Part shown: positions 1 to 8,417 of the stretch, piece after piece | How positions within the stretch are numbered: the stretch's first letter is position 1 | Layout: each line of letters starts with the position of its first letter | From: Clostridiaceae bacterium | GTDB taxonomy: Bacteria > Bacillota > Clostridia > Oscillospirales > Acutalibacteraceae | Direction of reading: 5' to 3' | DNA length: 23,600 bases | Assembly (NCBI GenBank): GCA_016295895.1 | Contig: JAEDKI010000006.1 | Coordinates: 1-23,600, forward strand | Notes under the pieces: model-generated | The model's database searches: none | Seen by the model: the letters and a program-made list of their open reading frames with translations, nothing else | Told to the model about the DNA's origin: nothing | Program-made: the position numbers and the translations under genes

Positions 1-1
1 T

Positions 2-3000
2 GTCACAACCGTTGTTGCCTGCTCGGACTATCAGAACCCGAGCGGTAACGATGCGAGTGCGGCATTCGTTCAAAGCGTTGTCAGCCAGATGCAGACTTCG
101 GTCGGTTTTACAACGGCGGACGGCTTCCTGTGCTGCGGCGACTACAGCTATGGTTATAACCAAGCGGCAGCAGGCATTGCGTCGCTCAAATCTGCCATAT
201 CCGGCTTGAGTGTAAGCGATGAAAATGCCAAATTTGTTCAGGGCAACCATGATGAAGCGGGTGCGGCGGGAATGGCGACCAGCGGAAATAATGACCCTGC
301 AAGCGGCAACTACGGTGTTTTCGTTATCAACGAAGACGATTATATGTGGAGAAACAGTGACGAAGCAACAATCAAGCAGACTGCTGAGAACCTGAGAGTT
401 TATCTCAACAACAAGCTTGCCGTCGGCTTCACAGCCCCGATTTTCGTTGTTTCGCATCTTCCGCTTCATTATTCAATGAGAACATACAACGACGGTGACG
501 GTAAATTTGCCAATTATCTTTTCGATGTGCTCAATGATGCGGGCAATAACGGACTTAACATAGTTTTCCTTTACGGTCACGACCACTCAAACGGTTGGGA
601 CGATTATCTCGGCGGTTCTGCCGTTTATCTCACCGGGGGCGACAGCATCAATATTGCTCAGGGCAGTACGACCTCATATCAGGCGGAAACCCTCGCTTTC
701 ACCTATATGAACGCCGGCTTTACCGGATATTATGAAAACCACAACGGCGCAGACGATACTCTGACAATGACGGTATTTCAGTTTGACGATACAACGCTGA
801 CGGTTAACCGTGTTGATGAGAGCGGCATTCATAATCTGAAATCCGCAGGCGTTACGAATTCACATAAAAATGAAGCGACAAACGGCAGATATTCTGCCGA
901 CACCTCGGTTAAAACAAGCCCTCAGAGCGTTTCGCTTGATTCAACCGTTACAAAAACCCACGAAATAGCAAATGTTATCCCCGAAAGCACGGGAAGCGGC
1001 AGCAGCGGATCGGGCGGCAGCAGTGGCGGTTCAGGCGGCAGTACGGGAATAACATATTCCCGCATAACCTCAACCTCAGAATTGGTGAGCGGCAAAAACT
1101 ATCTGCTTATATATAACGGAAGCGAATTTATGGATCCCGTAGATTCGGGGTATACGGAAAGAGTCGGTTTTGATGTTGTCAGCACAGGCGGACTTACTCT
1201 TGCCGATACCATTACCGGAGATTATTCATCGCATGAATGGACATTTACGGCTTCGGGCTCCAACTGGTTAATCGGCAAAGACGGCTCATTTGCCAACCTC
1301 TCCAGAAACGCAAGCTCATCAAGCAGTTATGATGCAACGCTCGGCTCGAGCGGAAGCGCTTTCACAATCGGCGGCTCCGCAAACGCATTCACCTTTTCTT
1401 CAAGCGTAAGCGGCAGAACGGTTTATCTGAACAGAAACGGAAGCAGAGAGCTTATTAACGGTTATACATCTAATCCTGCTTCATTCTATATTTACGGATT
1501 AAATGAAACCGCTTCGTCAGGAACAACAAGATATGAAAGAGTAACCGTATCTTCACTTTCAGGCCTTGAAGACGGCGAAACATATATAATTGTATCTAAC
1601 AGAGATTCGGATTACGCTTGCTCCACCGAGTTTGACTCATCAAACAACAGCAGACTTGCGGGCGTTGCCGTTACGGTCAGCGGAAATACTATTGAAGGCT
1701 CCGATGAAGTTACGGCGTGCGAATGGATTTATGACGCCGCGTCATCTTCTTTCAAGGCAGCAAACGGCACAAACGCCAATAAATATCTCAACCTTCCCAC
1801 AAGTTCTTCATCAGCAGTTACATTTTCAACAACGGGAGTAGCTTATACATACAGCAACAATCAGCTTCTTCTTAGCGGTTCAACATACGGCTTGAACCTC
1901 AGATCAGCCCACAACTTCAGCTCTTATAACGGCGGATCAACCGTTTATTTCTACAAAAAAGTTGTTCCGGGTTCGAGCGGTTCGGGCGGCACAGACGAGA
2001 CAAAGCCAATTCAGACCATTACTCTTGACAGCAACGAGGGAACGGTTTATGTCGGCGCAGGCAGAAATGTTAACACCGGCGCAACGCTTTCCGTAACCTA
2101 TACCGATGACACAACGGCGGTTATCCCCGTTACAATCGGTATGCTGCTTGACCTGACAGGTAATTTCAACGCCGTTCAATACACGGGCACGGCGGGCGAT
2201 TATGCGGGACTTGCCGTATATTACCGTGACAATTGGTTCTCCGATTTTACTCTCCATGTAATTGAAAGAGATGAATATCCCGATTATCCCAACCCCGGCT
2301 CGGTCAGAGTCGGCAAATCCGCCTCGGCGGGCAACTTCCAGAACAGCGGCGTTGCTCAGATTGAGCTGACCGCAACCGGCGTTCCCATGAATCAGGGCAT
2401 TGATATCGTTCTGATGCTTGACACATCAAGTTCGATGAATAACACAGTAACTGCCGCCGACGGAAGCAGTTCAACAAGAATTCAGGTTCTTCGTGATTCG
2501 GTATCAAACCTTATAACCGCTTTAAATCAGCCGAATGAATCCGGCATGATTCAGGATATTGACATAGCGGTTGCCGATTTTAACGGCTATCAAACCGCAG
2601 GGCTTGATCTTCTTAATAATAACGACCATCTTGATGGAACAACCATAAGAGAAAACACGAACAACGCACAGGTTTACACAGGTTCTGCCGATCTCGATGC
2701 GGGCGCTTTTGTTTCGGCAAGCTCTCTGTATTCCGCTTCGGATTCAACCGTTCTGAGCGGTTTTGTTAATAGAATTTTAACCGCAAGCGGCACAAACTAC
2801 GACTATGCGTTTGACGCTGTTTATAAGCTTGTTGAGGCAAAAAAAGCACAGAATGAAGCCAACCAGCAGAGCAGAGATGTATATGTTATCTTCATGTCGG
2901 ACGGCGCACCGTTCTCCTATAACTATTTCAGTTCAAACTCAACAGCAGATAATTGGAACAACTGGCTTCAGGGAACCTATGCCTCCGAAGATGCAGTTCC

Positions 3001-6000
3001 CTCAACAACATCTTCCCACAAATATTTCTACAACGGCCCCGGCAACAGCCACAGAATGGCTGACGCAATTAAGGGCAGCCCCGATAATCTTTATACGGTT
3101 ATCAAAAACGATTCGTCCGTGAGCTACAACGGTCAGCAGTATATGGATCAGGTTCCCGGTCTCGGTGCAAAGATGTATTCAATCGGTTTCTGCCTTGAAC
3201 AAGACGGTCATATAACCGTTGAATCAATGCAATATGTCATCAATAATCTTGCATCTTCATCGGAATACTCTTTCTTCGCAAACGACGCTACGGAGCTTGA
3301 CAACGCTTTCAACGCCATCCGTGAGGATATCAAGCAGGCGGCAACTTCGGCATACTTTGTTGACAGAATGGGCTCGGAATATAATCTTCAGCTTGCGTCA
3401 ACCTATACCAAGAACGGTCAGGAATTTACTCTTGACCCCGCCCCGAAAATTGAGGTTAAAACCTATACGCTTTATACGAGCGCAGACCTTGCAAACGGCG
3501 TTATAACCGACCTTAACGATGTCGGCACAAGAAGACCCGATGTTGACCCCGCTCTTATTGAAACCGTCACCTTCAATGCAGACGGCACCGAGGCTTATTC
3601 GGATCGGATCGATGCGGGCGCAACCAACATTCTCGTTGACGGAGTTATCAACGCTTCAACCTTCTTCTATAACACAACCTCCTCGGCGGTTATGATTGAC
3701 CCCGACGGCGACGGCACGGCGAATTATTCGCTTGCTCCCGAGACTTTCTATTGGAAGATAGGTATTATCGCCGAAAAAGAGTTCTCCCTTTCCTATTATG
3801 TTTATCTGACGGGAACAATGGAGGGCACGAGAGACCCCGGCGCATATCCCACGAATAAGAGCGCTATCCTTTATTATATAAACTACCTCGGCAACGTGTC
3901 TTATAAAGAAACTATTTCGCCTGTTCTCCCCTGGCAGGGCGCAGTTGTTAACTATGAGTTCTATCTTGTTAACCAGAACGGTCAGCCCGTCAACAGAGCG
4001 GGAACGGTTATTCCCTTTGAAAACCGCATTATCATCGGCGACAGGCTCAGCTATCTTATCAGGCTGAACACCACCGAATACAACGAAAGCTACACGCTTT
4101 ATCCCCTTGCGGATGTGCCCGATAATTACACTCTGTTCAACCCCAACGCCTCTGCTCGGGTTGAGATTTCAAGCGGCACAACCGGCACAAATGCGGTAAC
4201 AATAAACGATGATGCAAGTGCAGTAACGACCTATTATTATGAGAGCGGCTACAGATTCAATCAAAACGGAACCGCTCCGAATGTCAGCGACTATTATAAC
4301 ACTCACTTTGCTTTCGGCGTTTATACCGCAGAGGGTCTTTCGCCCGACACGGTAGTAATCGACTACGGTCTGCCCGTAAAGATTCACCCGATAGTGAATG
4401 ATAAAATCATTCTGACCGACACGCCCGTAAATGCACTTTCCGCATCTTTCGGCGGAACGCTCAACAGCCGGGCATATGAAGCTTCACAGTTTGATTCGCA
4501 GGCCACAAGCATTACTCTTGCTCACGGCACGGCAAGCATCGACCCTGCTGACGGAACGGCAGTAATATATACGCCCACGGATATGCAGATGTCTGCCGAA
4601 GAAGTGTTCTATTACGAAGCCGTTGTTGACGGATTCTATTATTACAGCAAGATTACCGTTATCCCCGCCGCAAATATTTTCTATGAAGAAAGCTTCATTG
4701 ACTTTACCGACGGAAACGGCTATGTCTGGGAAACCGCAGGAAGCGGCAGAACGGCTTATCAGGCTGAGGACAGACCGGGTGCGAACGCAGTTGCGGGCTT
4801 TGATGCCGACAATGTTTACGGCTATGACCCCGCATATGACGACAGCTCGGTAACATATTCTCTTGACAGCGCCCGCTTCACAACGCTTGACGCAGGCTCA
4901 ATCGGCAACGAGCCGACCGCAAGCTTCACCTTCTGCGGCACGGGCTTTGACCTTTTCAGCGTAACAAGCAACAAAACCGGCGCAGTTCTTGTTAAGGTTG
5001 AGGGAATTAACGGCACGGACTTCAACAAAACTTATATCGTTAACACGTATTACGGCTATTCCTACGGTCAGCTCTATCTCGACGCATCGGCGTCGGAGCC
5101 CACGGCAACCCTCAGCGCAACAAGCGTTGTTGACGGCTCGACGGTAAATAACGCTCCTCTTTATGAGAGCGCTTACAAGGCGGGCACAACCGTTGAAATT
5201 GACGAGGACGAAACCGTTGTTGTGGTTAACGGCAATGTATATTCAACAAAACAAAAAGATAACGCCGCCCTTGCATTCGGCTGGCTCACTTCAAACGGAA
5301 CGGAAACGGGGCTTTATCAGATTCCCGTTGTCAGCGTTCCCGTCGGAAACTCAACTCTCAGCTACGGCACATACAGAGTAACCGTAACTCCCAAGTATGC
5401 AAAGGTATTCGACAAAACGGGAGACGACAGCTACAGGATTTATATTGACGGCGTAAGAATCTATGACCCTGCGGGCGAAACCGTCAGCGGAGCTATAGAA
5501 AAGGCGTATAATTCCGACCGTGAAAACAACGCAGGGTTCGTTGAAATCAGAGATACCGTTATTTCCGCAAATGATTTCGGTTCAGCCACAATCGACGGCA
5601 ATTCGGTTGCGGGAACAATGTTTATTGACGGTATTTCGGTTCTCAACAACGGCAGCTACGCCGATTCAATGGAAAAATTCAGCAAATCCGGCCCTAAAAA
5701 TGAGCTTTATCTCTATGAGAATCAGGCAATAGCCTTTATTCCCACGGTATCTGCCGCTTCATTCCAGGTTGGCATGAAGGTTGTCAAGGAGGGAGCATCG
5801 GGCAATGCCGCCGCAACGGTAAGAATTCTCAACACAAGCGGAAATTCAAAGACCGTCACCGTTTCGGGAGCCGCAGAGAAATATTATGATATTTCATCTC
5901 TGCTCACATACGACGCAACGACTGATGAATATTCCGCAAACGGCTCAATAGTTATAGTCAACGATTCCGACACCGTAATTTCGCTCACAAACTATAAGTT

Positions 6001-6478
6001 CACGAGCAAATCGAATTCCGTTGCAAAGACTTCGGACTATGTAACCGTCAACAGCGCAACCTATGCAACGGCGGCAAGAGCAGTCAAGACGGTTATGACA
6101 ACCGCTGACAGCTCGGGAGTAACTGCAGAGTGGAATACAACCGACCTTAAGTCGGGAGCAACCGCCACGCTGACGGTAAACACTCCTGCCGACATCGTAA
6201 AAGTAGAGGTTGACGGAGTTGAGATTACCGACTGCGTTGACAATGAGGACGGCACAAAGACATGGACTCATTCATTCACCGTCACCGAGAACAGCTCGGG
6301 AGATTATGAAATTGTTCTGACCGACAGCAAGGGCAGAATAAGCGAAACAATCTCAGCCGGAGAAATAACCGTCAGCCCGGAGGAAGAAAATCCCGCAGTT
6401 GCTTTCTTCAAAAAGCTGATTGCAAGAATAATTGAGTTTTTCAAAATAATAATTAAATGGTGGAGGGCTGTATTATGA
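2..6478 (+). CDS. Giant secreted phosphoesterase / vWA-domain surface protein (5' partial)
   Basis: The reading frame is open to the left edge (first full codon at base 2), so the start and signal peptide lie outside; 2158 residues are visible. Numbered from base 2, residues 1-230 carry calcineurin-like phosphoesterase motifs: D9 (in SDYQ), G46-D47, GNHD 81-84, S151-H152 and GHDH 192-195. A Gly/Ser linker (about 331-349) leads to two tandem modules of about 150 residues, opening with YSRITSTSELVSGKNY and YERVTVSSLSGLEDGETY, then a second Gly/Ser linker. A vWA domain follows with MIDAS residues D807, S809, S811 and SDG near 966-968. The remaining 1100 residues are Thr/Ser/Tyr-rich beta-type repeats without a clear family. 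The C-terminus is amphipathic and aromatic (FFKKLIARIIEFF then KWW), with no LPXTG, SLH or dockerin seen. Expected role: extracellular hydrolase/adhesin; substrate unknown. Motif I reads DxQ rather than the usual DxH. The stop overlaps the next start (ATGA). Confidence 0.85.
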   Translation, partial: VTTVVACSDYQNPSGNDASAAFVQSVVSQMQTSVGFTTADGFLCCGDYSYGYNQAAAGIASLKSAISGLSVSDENAKFVQGNHDEAGAAGMATSGNNDPASGNYGVFVINEDDYMWRNSDEATIKQTAENLRVYLNNKLAVGFTAPIFVVSHLPLHYSMRTYNDGDGKFANYLFDVLNDAGNNGLNIVFLYGHDHSNGWDDYLGGSAVYLTGGDSINIAQGSTTSYQAETLAFTYMNAGFTGYYENHNGADDTLTMTVFQFDDTTLTVNRVDESGIHNLKSAGVTNSHKNEATNGRYSADTSVKTSPQSVSLDSTVTKTHEIANVIPESTGSGSSGSGGSSGGSGGSTGITYSRITSTSELVSGKNYLLIYNGSEFMDPVDSGYTERVGFDVVSTGGLTLADTITGDYSSHEWTFTASGSNWLIGKDGSFANLSRNASSSSSYDATLGSSGSAFTIGGSANAFTFSSSVSGRTVYLNRNGSRELINGYTSNPASFYIYGLNETASSGTTRYERVTVSSLSGLEDGETYIIVSNRDSDYACSTEFDSSNNSRLAGVAVTVSGNTIEGSDEVTACEWIYDAASSSFKAANGTNANKYLNLPTSSSSAVTFSTTGVAYTYSNNQLLLSGSTYGLNLRSAHNFSSYNGGSTVYFYKKVVPGSSGSGGTDETKPIQTITLDSNEGTVYVGAGRNVNTGATLSVTYTDDTTAVIPVTIGMLLDLTGNFNAVQYTGTAGDYAGLAVYYRDNWFSDFTLHVIERDEYPDYPNPGSVRVGKSASAGNFQNSGVAQIELTATGVPMNQGIDIVLMLDTSSSMNNTVTAADGSSSTRIQVLRDSVSNLITALNQPNESGMIQDIDIAVADFNGYQTAGLDLLNNNDHLDGTTIRENTNNAQVYTGSADLDAGAFVSASSLYSASDSTVLSGFVNRILTASGTNYDYAFDAVYKLVEAKKAQNEANQQSRDVYVIFMSDGAPFSYNYFSSNSTADNWNNWLQGTYASEDAVPSTTSSHKYFYNGPGNSHRMADAIKGSPDNLYTVIKNDSSVSYNGQQYMDQVPGLGAKMYSIGFCLEQDGHITVESMQYVINNLASSSEYSFFANDATELDNAFNAIREDIKQAATSAYFVDRMGSEYNLQLASTYTKNGQEFTLDPAPKIEVKTYTLYTSADLANGVITDLNDVGTRRPDVDPALIETVTFNADGTEAYSDRIDAGATNILVDGVINASTFFYNTTSSAVMIDPDGDGTANYSLAPETFYWKIGIIAEKEFSLSYYVYLTGTMEGTRDPGAYPTNKSAILYYINYLGNVSYKETISPVLPWQGAVVNYEFYLVNQNGQPVNRAGTVIPFENRIIIGDRLSYLIRLNTTEYNESYTLYPLADVPDNYTLFNPNASARVEISSGTTGTNAVTINDDASAVTTYYYESGYRFNQNGTAPNVSDYYNTHFAFGVYTAEGLSPDTVVIDYGLPVKIHPIVNDKIILTDTPVNALSASFGGTLNSRAYEASQFDSQATSITLAHGTASIDPADGTAVIYTPTDMQMSAEEVFYYEAVVDGFYYYSKITVIPAANIFYEESFIDFTDGNGYVWETAGSGRTAYQAEDRPGANAVAGFDADNVYGYDPAYDDSSVTYSLDSARFTTLDAGSIGNEPTASFTFCGTGFDLFSVTSNKTGAVLVKVEGINGTDFNKTYIVNTYYGYSYGQLYLDASASEPTATLSATSVVDGSTVNNAPLYESAYKAGTTVEIDEDETVVVVNGNVYSTKQKDNAALAFGWLTSNGTETGLYQIPVVSVPVGNSTLSYGTYRVTVTPKYAKVFDKTGDDSYRIYIDGVRIYDPAGETVSGAIEKAYNSDRENNAGFVEIRDTVISANDFGSATIDGNSVAGTMFIDGISVLNNGSYADSMEKFSKSGPKNELYLYENQAIAFIPTVSAASFQVGMKVVKEGASGNAAATVRILNTSGNSKTVTVSGAAEKYYDISSLLTYDATTDEYSANGSIVIVNDSDTVISLTNYKFTSKSNSVAKTSDYVTVNSATYATAARAVKTVMTTADSSGVTAEWNTTDLKSGATATLTVNTPADIVKVEVDGVEITDCVDNEDGTKTWTHSFTVTENSSGDYEIVLTDSKGRISETISAGEITVSPEEENPAVAFFKKLIARIIEFFKIIIKWWRAVL

Positions 6479-6702
6479 GCAGAAATTATTCAAAGCCGTT
6501 AATCAGCTTTCAAAGCCTCGCCGTTTCAACGGATATAGCGTCGAGCTGTGAAATGACAACGAGGAGTTCGGAATATGTCTGCCCCGTGTTTGTCAAGGAG
6601 TGGGGAGATATGACCATTCTGACTGCCGACTGCGACATGGAGCCTGCGGAGGAGATCTGCTACCATGTTCCCATTGAAGATAACAATGTTTTCAGTTCCT
6701 GA
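6475..6702 (+). CDS. Small Cys-containing protein, candidate RiPP precursor peptide
   Basis: 75 residues. The start at 6475 is chosen because GGAGGG (6462-6467) sits 7 bases upstream; it overlaps the preceding stop as ATGA, which implies translational coupling. The N-terminal part (YSKPLISFQSLAVST, then DIASSCE) looks leader-like. I recall similar KP-x-I-x-F-x-S-x-x-x-S-T-x-I-A-x-x-C openings in small proteins of gut Clostridia, but cannot search. Cysteines are at 25, 36, 53 and 62; the C-terminus is CYHVPIEDNNVFSS. It is strongly acidic in the second half. No transmembrane segment or signal peptide is visible. A downstream P-loop kinase-like protein, radical SAM/SPASM enzyme and PqqD protein make a peptide substrate of the cassette the best reading. 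Nothing in the sequence proves modification or says where a cleavage would fall. It could also be a small structural protein unrelated to the enzymes. Confidence 0.72.
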   Translation: MSRNYSKPLISFQSLAVSTDIASSCEMTTRSSEYVCPVFVKEWGDMTILTADCDMEPAEEICYHVPIEDNNVFSS

Positions 6703-6727
6703 TTTTTGCGGGTAATAAAGCAAAATC

Positions 6728-6768
6728 GTGCCGGAAGTTTTTATGGGTTAACCCGAGGCTTTCGGCAC
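6728..6768 (+). promoter_or_regulatory. Intercistronic hairpin after the candidate precursor gene
   Basis: GTGCCGGAAG (6728-6737) pairs with CTTTCGGCAC (6759-6768) over 10 bp with one G-U. Inside the loop lies GGGTTAACCC (6745-6754), which can form its own small stem. The 3' side is followed only by AACTGTTTTG, so it is at best a weak terminator; an mRNA-stabilising or partial read-through element is the likelier role. It separates the short precursor-like gene from the enzyme genes, where RiPP operons often need unequal expression. Confidence 0.6.
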
Positions 6769-6787
6769 AACTGTTTTGAGGATAATT

Positions 6788-7582
6788 ATGAAGAAAAAAG
6801 TGTTGATTTCAGCCTGCGCCGCCGTTTTGGTTATCGCCTCGGTTATTGCCGTTTTATTCAAAACAGGCGTATTGACTCCAAAGAAAAAAGTATATATTCC
6901 CGAAGGCACAACCGTTAATGTCCGAGAGGATTTTACTGCGGAGCTGACCGAGATTGAGGTTTCCGACAGCAATTCAAAGGCAGAAACCAAAGCGGAAATC
7001 ACAAATTCCTATGAGGCTCAGTCGGATTTTCCGTTCACGGTCGGCAAGCTGTCCGTGAGCAAAATCTTTTCGTATTCGGGCGGATTCGTTGAGGACGGAA
7101 GCGACAGAGAGGTTGAAAACATCTGTGCAATAAGGGTCAGGAACAACTCCGGCACGGCGTTTCAGTATGTCAGCCTTTGCTTTAAAACCGATGCGGGCGA
7201 TATTATATTTGATTTTACCGCTCTGCCCGCAGGCGGTGAGGTTACCGTGCTCGCCAAAAATGCCGAAGCCTACCGACCCGATATCATCGTTTCGGAAGTT
7301 AGCGAGGCAAGCAGCATTGAATTTGCGGAAAAGCCTTCGCTTCACGGCGAAATGTTTGAGCTTTCCGTCAGGAACGGAGTTCTGGGAATCCGCAACATTT
7401 CGGCCGATAAAGACGCATCAAATGTTTATGTCTATTATAAATCCACCGACTCAAACGGGCTTTTCGGCGGCATAACCTACAGAATAAACCTCGGCGATAT
7501 CCCCGCAGGCAAGTTCAAACAGGTTTCTCCGCCCCATTTCAGCGAAAGCTCAAGCAAAGTGATGTATATAACCTATGTATAA
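6788..7582 (+). CDS. Membrane-anchored protein with duplicated beta module (unknown function)
   Basis: 264 residues from the ATG at 6788, chosen because GAGG (6778-6781) is 6 bases upstream; a TTG at 6776 overlaps that site and is unlikely. Residues 1-4 are positively charged (MKKK) and 5-24 form one hydrophobic helix, so an N-terminal anchor with the rest outside is expected; there is no lipobox at the right place. The exposed part seems to hold two related beta-sandwich-like modules: one around IRVRNNSGTAFQYVSLCFK followed by LPAGGEV, the other around IRNISADKDASNVYVYYK followed by DIPAGKF, ending in SSKVMYITYV. No catalytic motif is recognised. Position between the precursor-like gene and the modifying enzymes, with an 8-base overlap into the kinase-like gene, suggests a role in the same system (receptor, scaffold or immunity are guesses). 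Confidence 0.75.
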   Translation: MKKKVLISACAAVLVIASVIAVLFKTGVLTPKKKVYIPEGTTVNVREDFTAELTEIEVSDSNSKAETKAEITNSYEAQSDFPFTVGKLSVSKIFSYSGGFVEDGSDREVENICAIRVRNNSGTAFQYVSLCFKTDAGDIIFDFTALPAGGEVTVLAKNAEAYRPDIIVSEVSEASSIEFAEKPSLHGEMFELSVRNGVLGIRNISADKDASNVYVYYKSTDSNGLFGGITYRINLGDIPAGKFKQVSPPHFSESSSKVMYITYV

Positions 7583-8417
7583 GAAAACATATTTATTTCC
7601 CGGAATGGCTCTCTGCCTTGAAAGCGAAACCGAAATAAAGGATAACATGAATTTCGGCAGGTTTCTGACCGACGAAAAAAACGCCGATATGAGAATAAAG
7701 GTTATTTGTTCAGAGCTTCCCGAAAAGGCAGTTAATACCGCTTCGGGCAGAAAATGCTTTTTTGTCAGAGACGGCTCCGAATATCTTTTCACCGCTTATT
7801 TTGATTCTTCCGATATGGCATATAAGGACTATGCCTGTCGGGTGAGAAACGAAAACGGAATAACGCTTTTTGTTGATTATCCCGAGGGTCTGTGGGATTC
7901 CATGCTCATGGATGCGCTGGATATTCCGGATTTACTGCTTGAGCGGAACGCCGCTTTCGTTCACGCATCGTTTATCATAATCGGAGGCGAAGCGATAATA
8001 TTTGCCGGCGATAAGCAAGCGGGAAAATCCACTCAGGCGGCGCTCTGGAGCAAGCACAGAAACGCTCTGACCGTAAACGGCGACCGTGTTATTTTAAAAT
8101 CGGAAAACGGAAAAATAATCGCTTACGGTTCGGCGTTCTGCGGCTCGTCGGACATTGCTCTGAATGAAAGCGCACCCCTGAAGGCTGTTATTTTGCCCGG
8201 CAAGGCAAAGGAAAATTCGGTTGAATCGGTTTCAGCCCCTCAGGCATTCAGAGAGCTGCTCGGCAAAATGACATATGATTCGGGCAGAAGCGACTGCGCC
8301 GAAAGGGCGGCGGCTCTTGCGGCTGAAACTGTCGGAAAGGTTCCCGTATTAAGACTGCTTGCAACGCCCGATGTCAGAAGCGTTGAAACGCTGGAGGAGG
8401 CTTTATGTCGAATCTGA
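7575..8417 (+). CDS. HPr-kinase-like P-loop protein of a PqqD/radical SAM cassette
   Basis: 280 residues. The ATG at 7575 overlaps the previous stop by 8 bases. A Walker A loop is at residues 145-153 (GDKQAGKST), preceded by the typical HprK-like strand pair (AFVHASFIIIGGEAIIFA) and followed by QAALW. NGDRVIL with D170 occupies the Walker B-like position seen in HprK/PEP carboxykinase-fold kinases, then an AYGSAFCGS segment where HprK-like proteins carry their active-site loop. The first 140 residues resemble no domain I can name. HprK-like proteins are known next to radical SAM, lasso peptide and other RiPP enzymes, where some phosphorylate peptide side chains; that this one does so is inference. 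It overlaps the radical SAM gene by 13 bases, so the two are probably translated as a pair. It is not a catabolite-repression HPr kinase: the canonical N-terminal domain is absent. Confidence 0.8.
   Translation: MYKKTYLFPGMALCLESETEIKDNMNFGRFLTDEKNADMRIKVICSELPEKAVNTASGRKCFFVRDGSEYLFTAYFDSSDMAYKDYACRVRNENGITLFVDYPEGLWDSMLMDALDIPDLLLERNAAFVHASFIIIGGEAIIFAGDKQAGKSTQAALWSKHRNALTVNGDRVILKSENGKIIAYGSAFCGSSDIALNESAPLKAVILPGKAKENSVESVSAPQAFRELLGKMTYDSGRSDCAERAAALAAETVGKVPVLRLLATPDVRSVETLEEALCRI

Noticed and set aside
6300..6478. LPXTG or other sorting signal at the end of the giant exoprotein
   Set aside because: No LPXTG-like motif, no SLH or dockerin pattern; only a basic, aromatic amphipathic tail is present.
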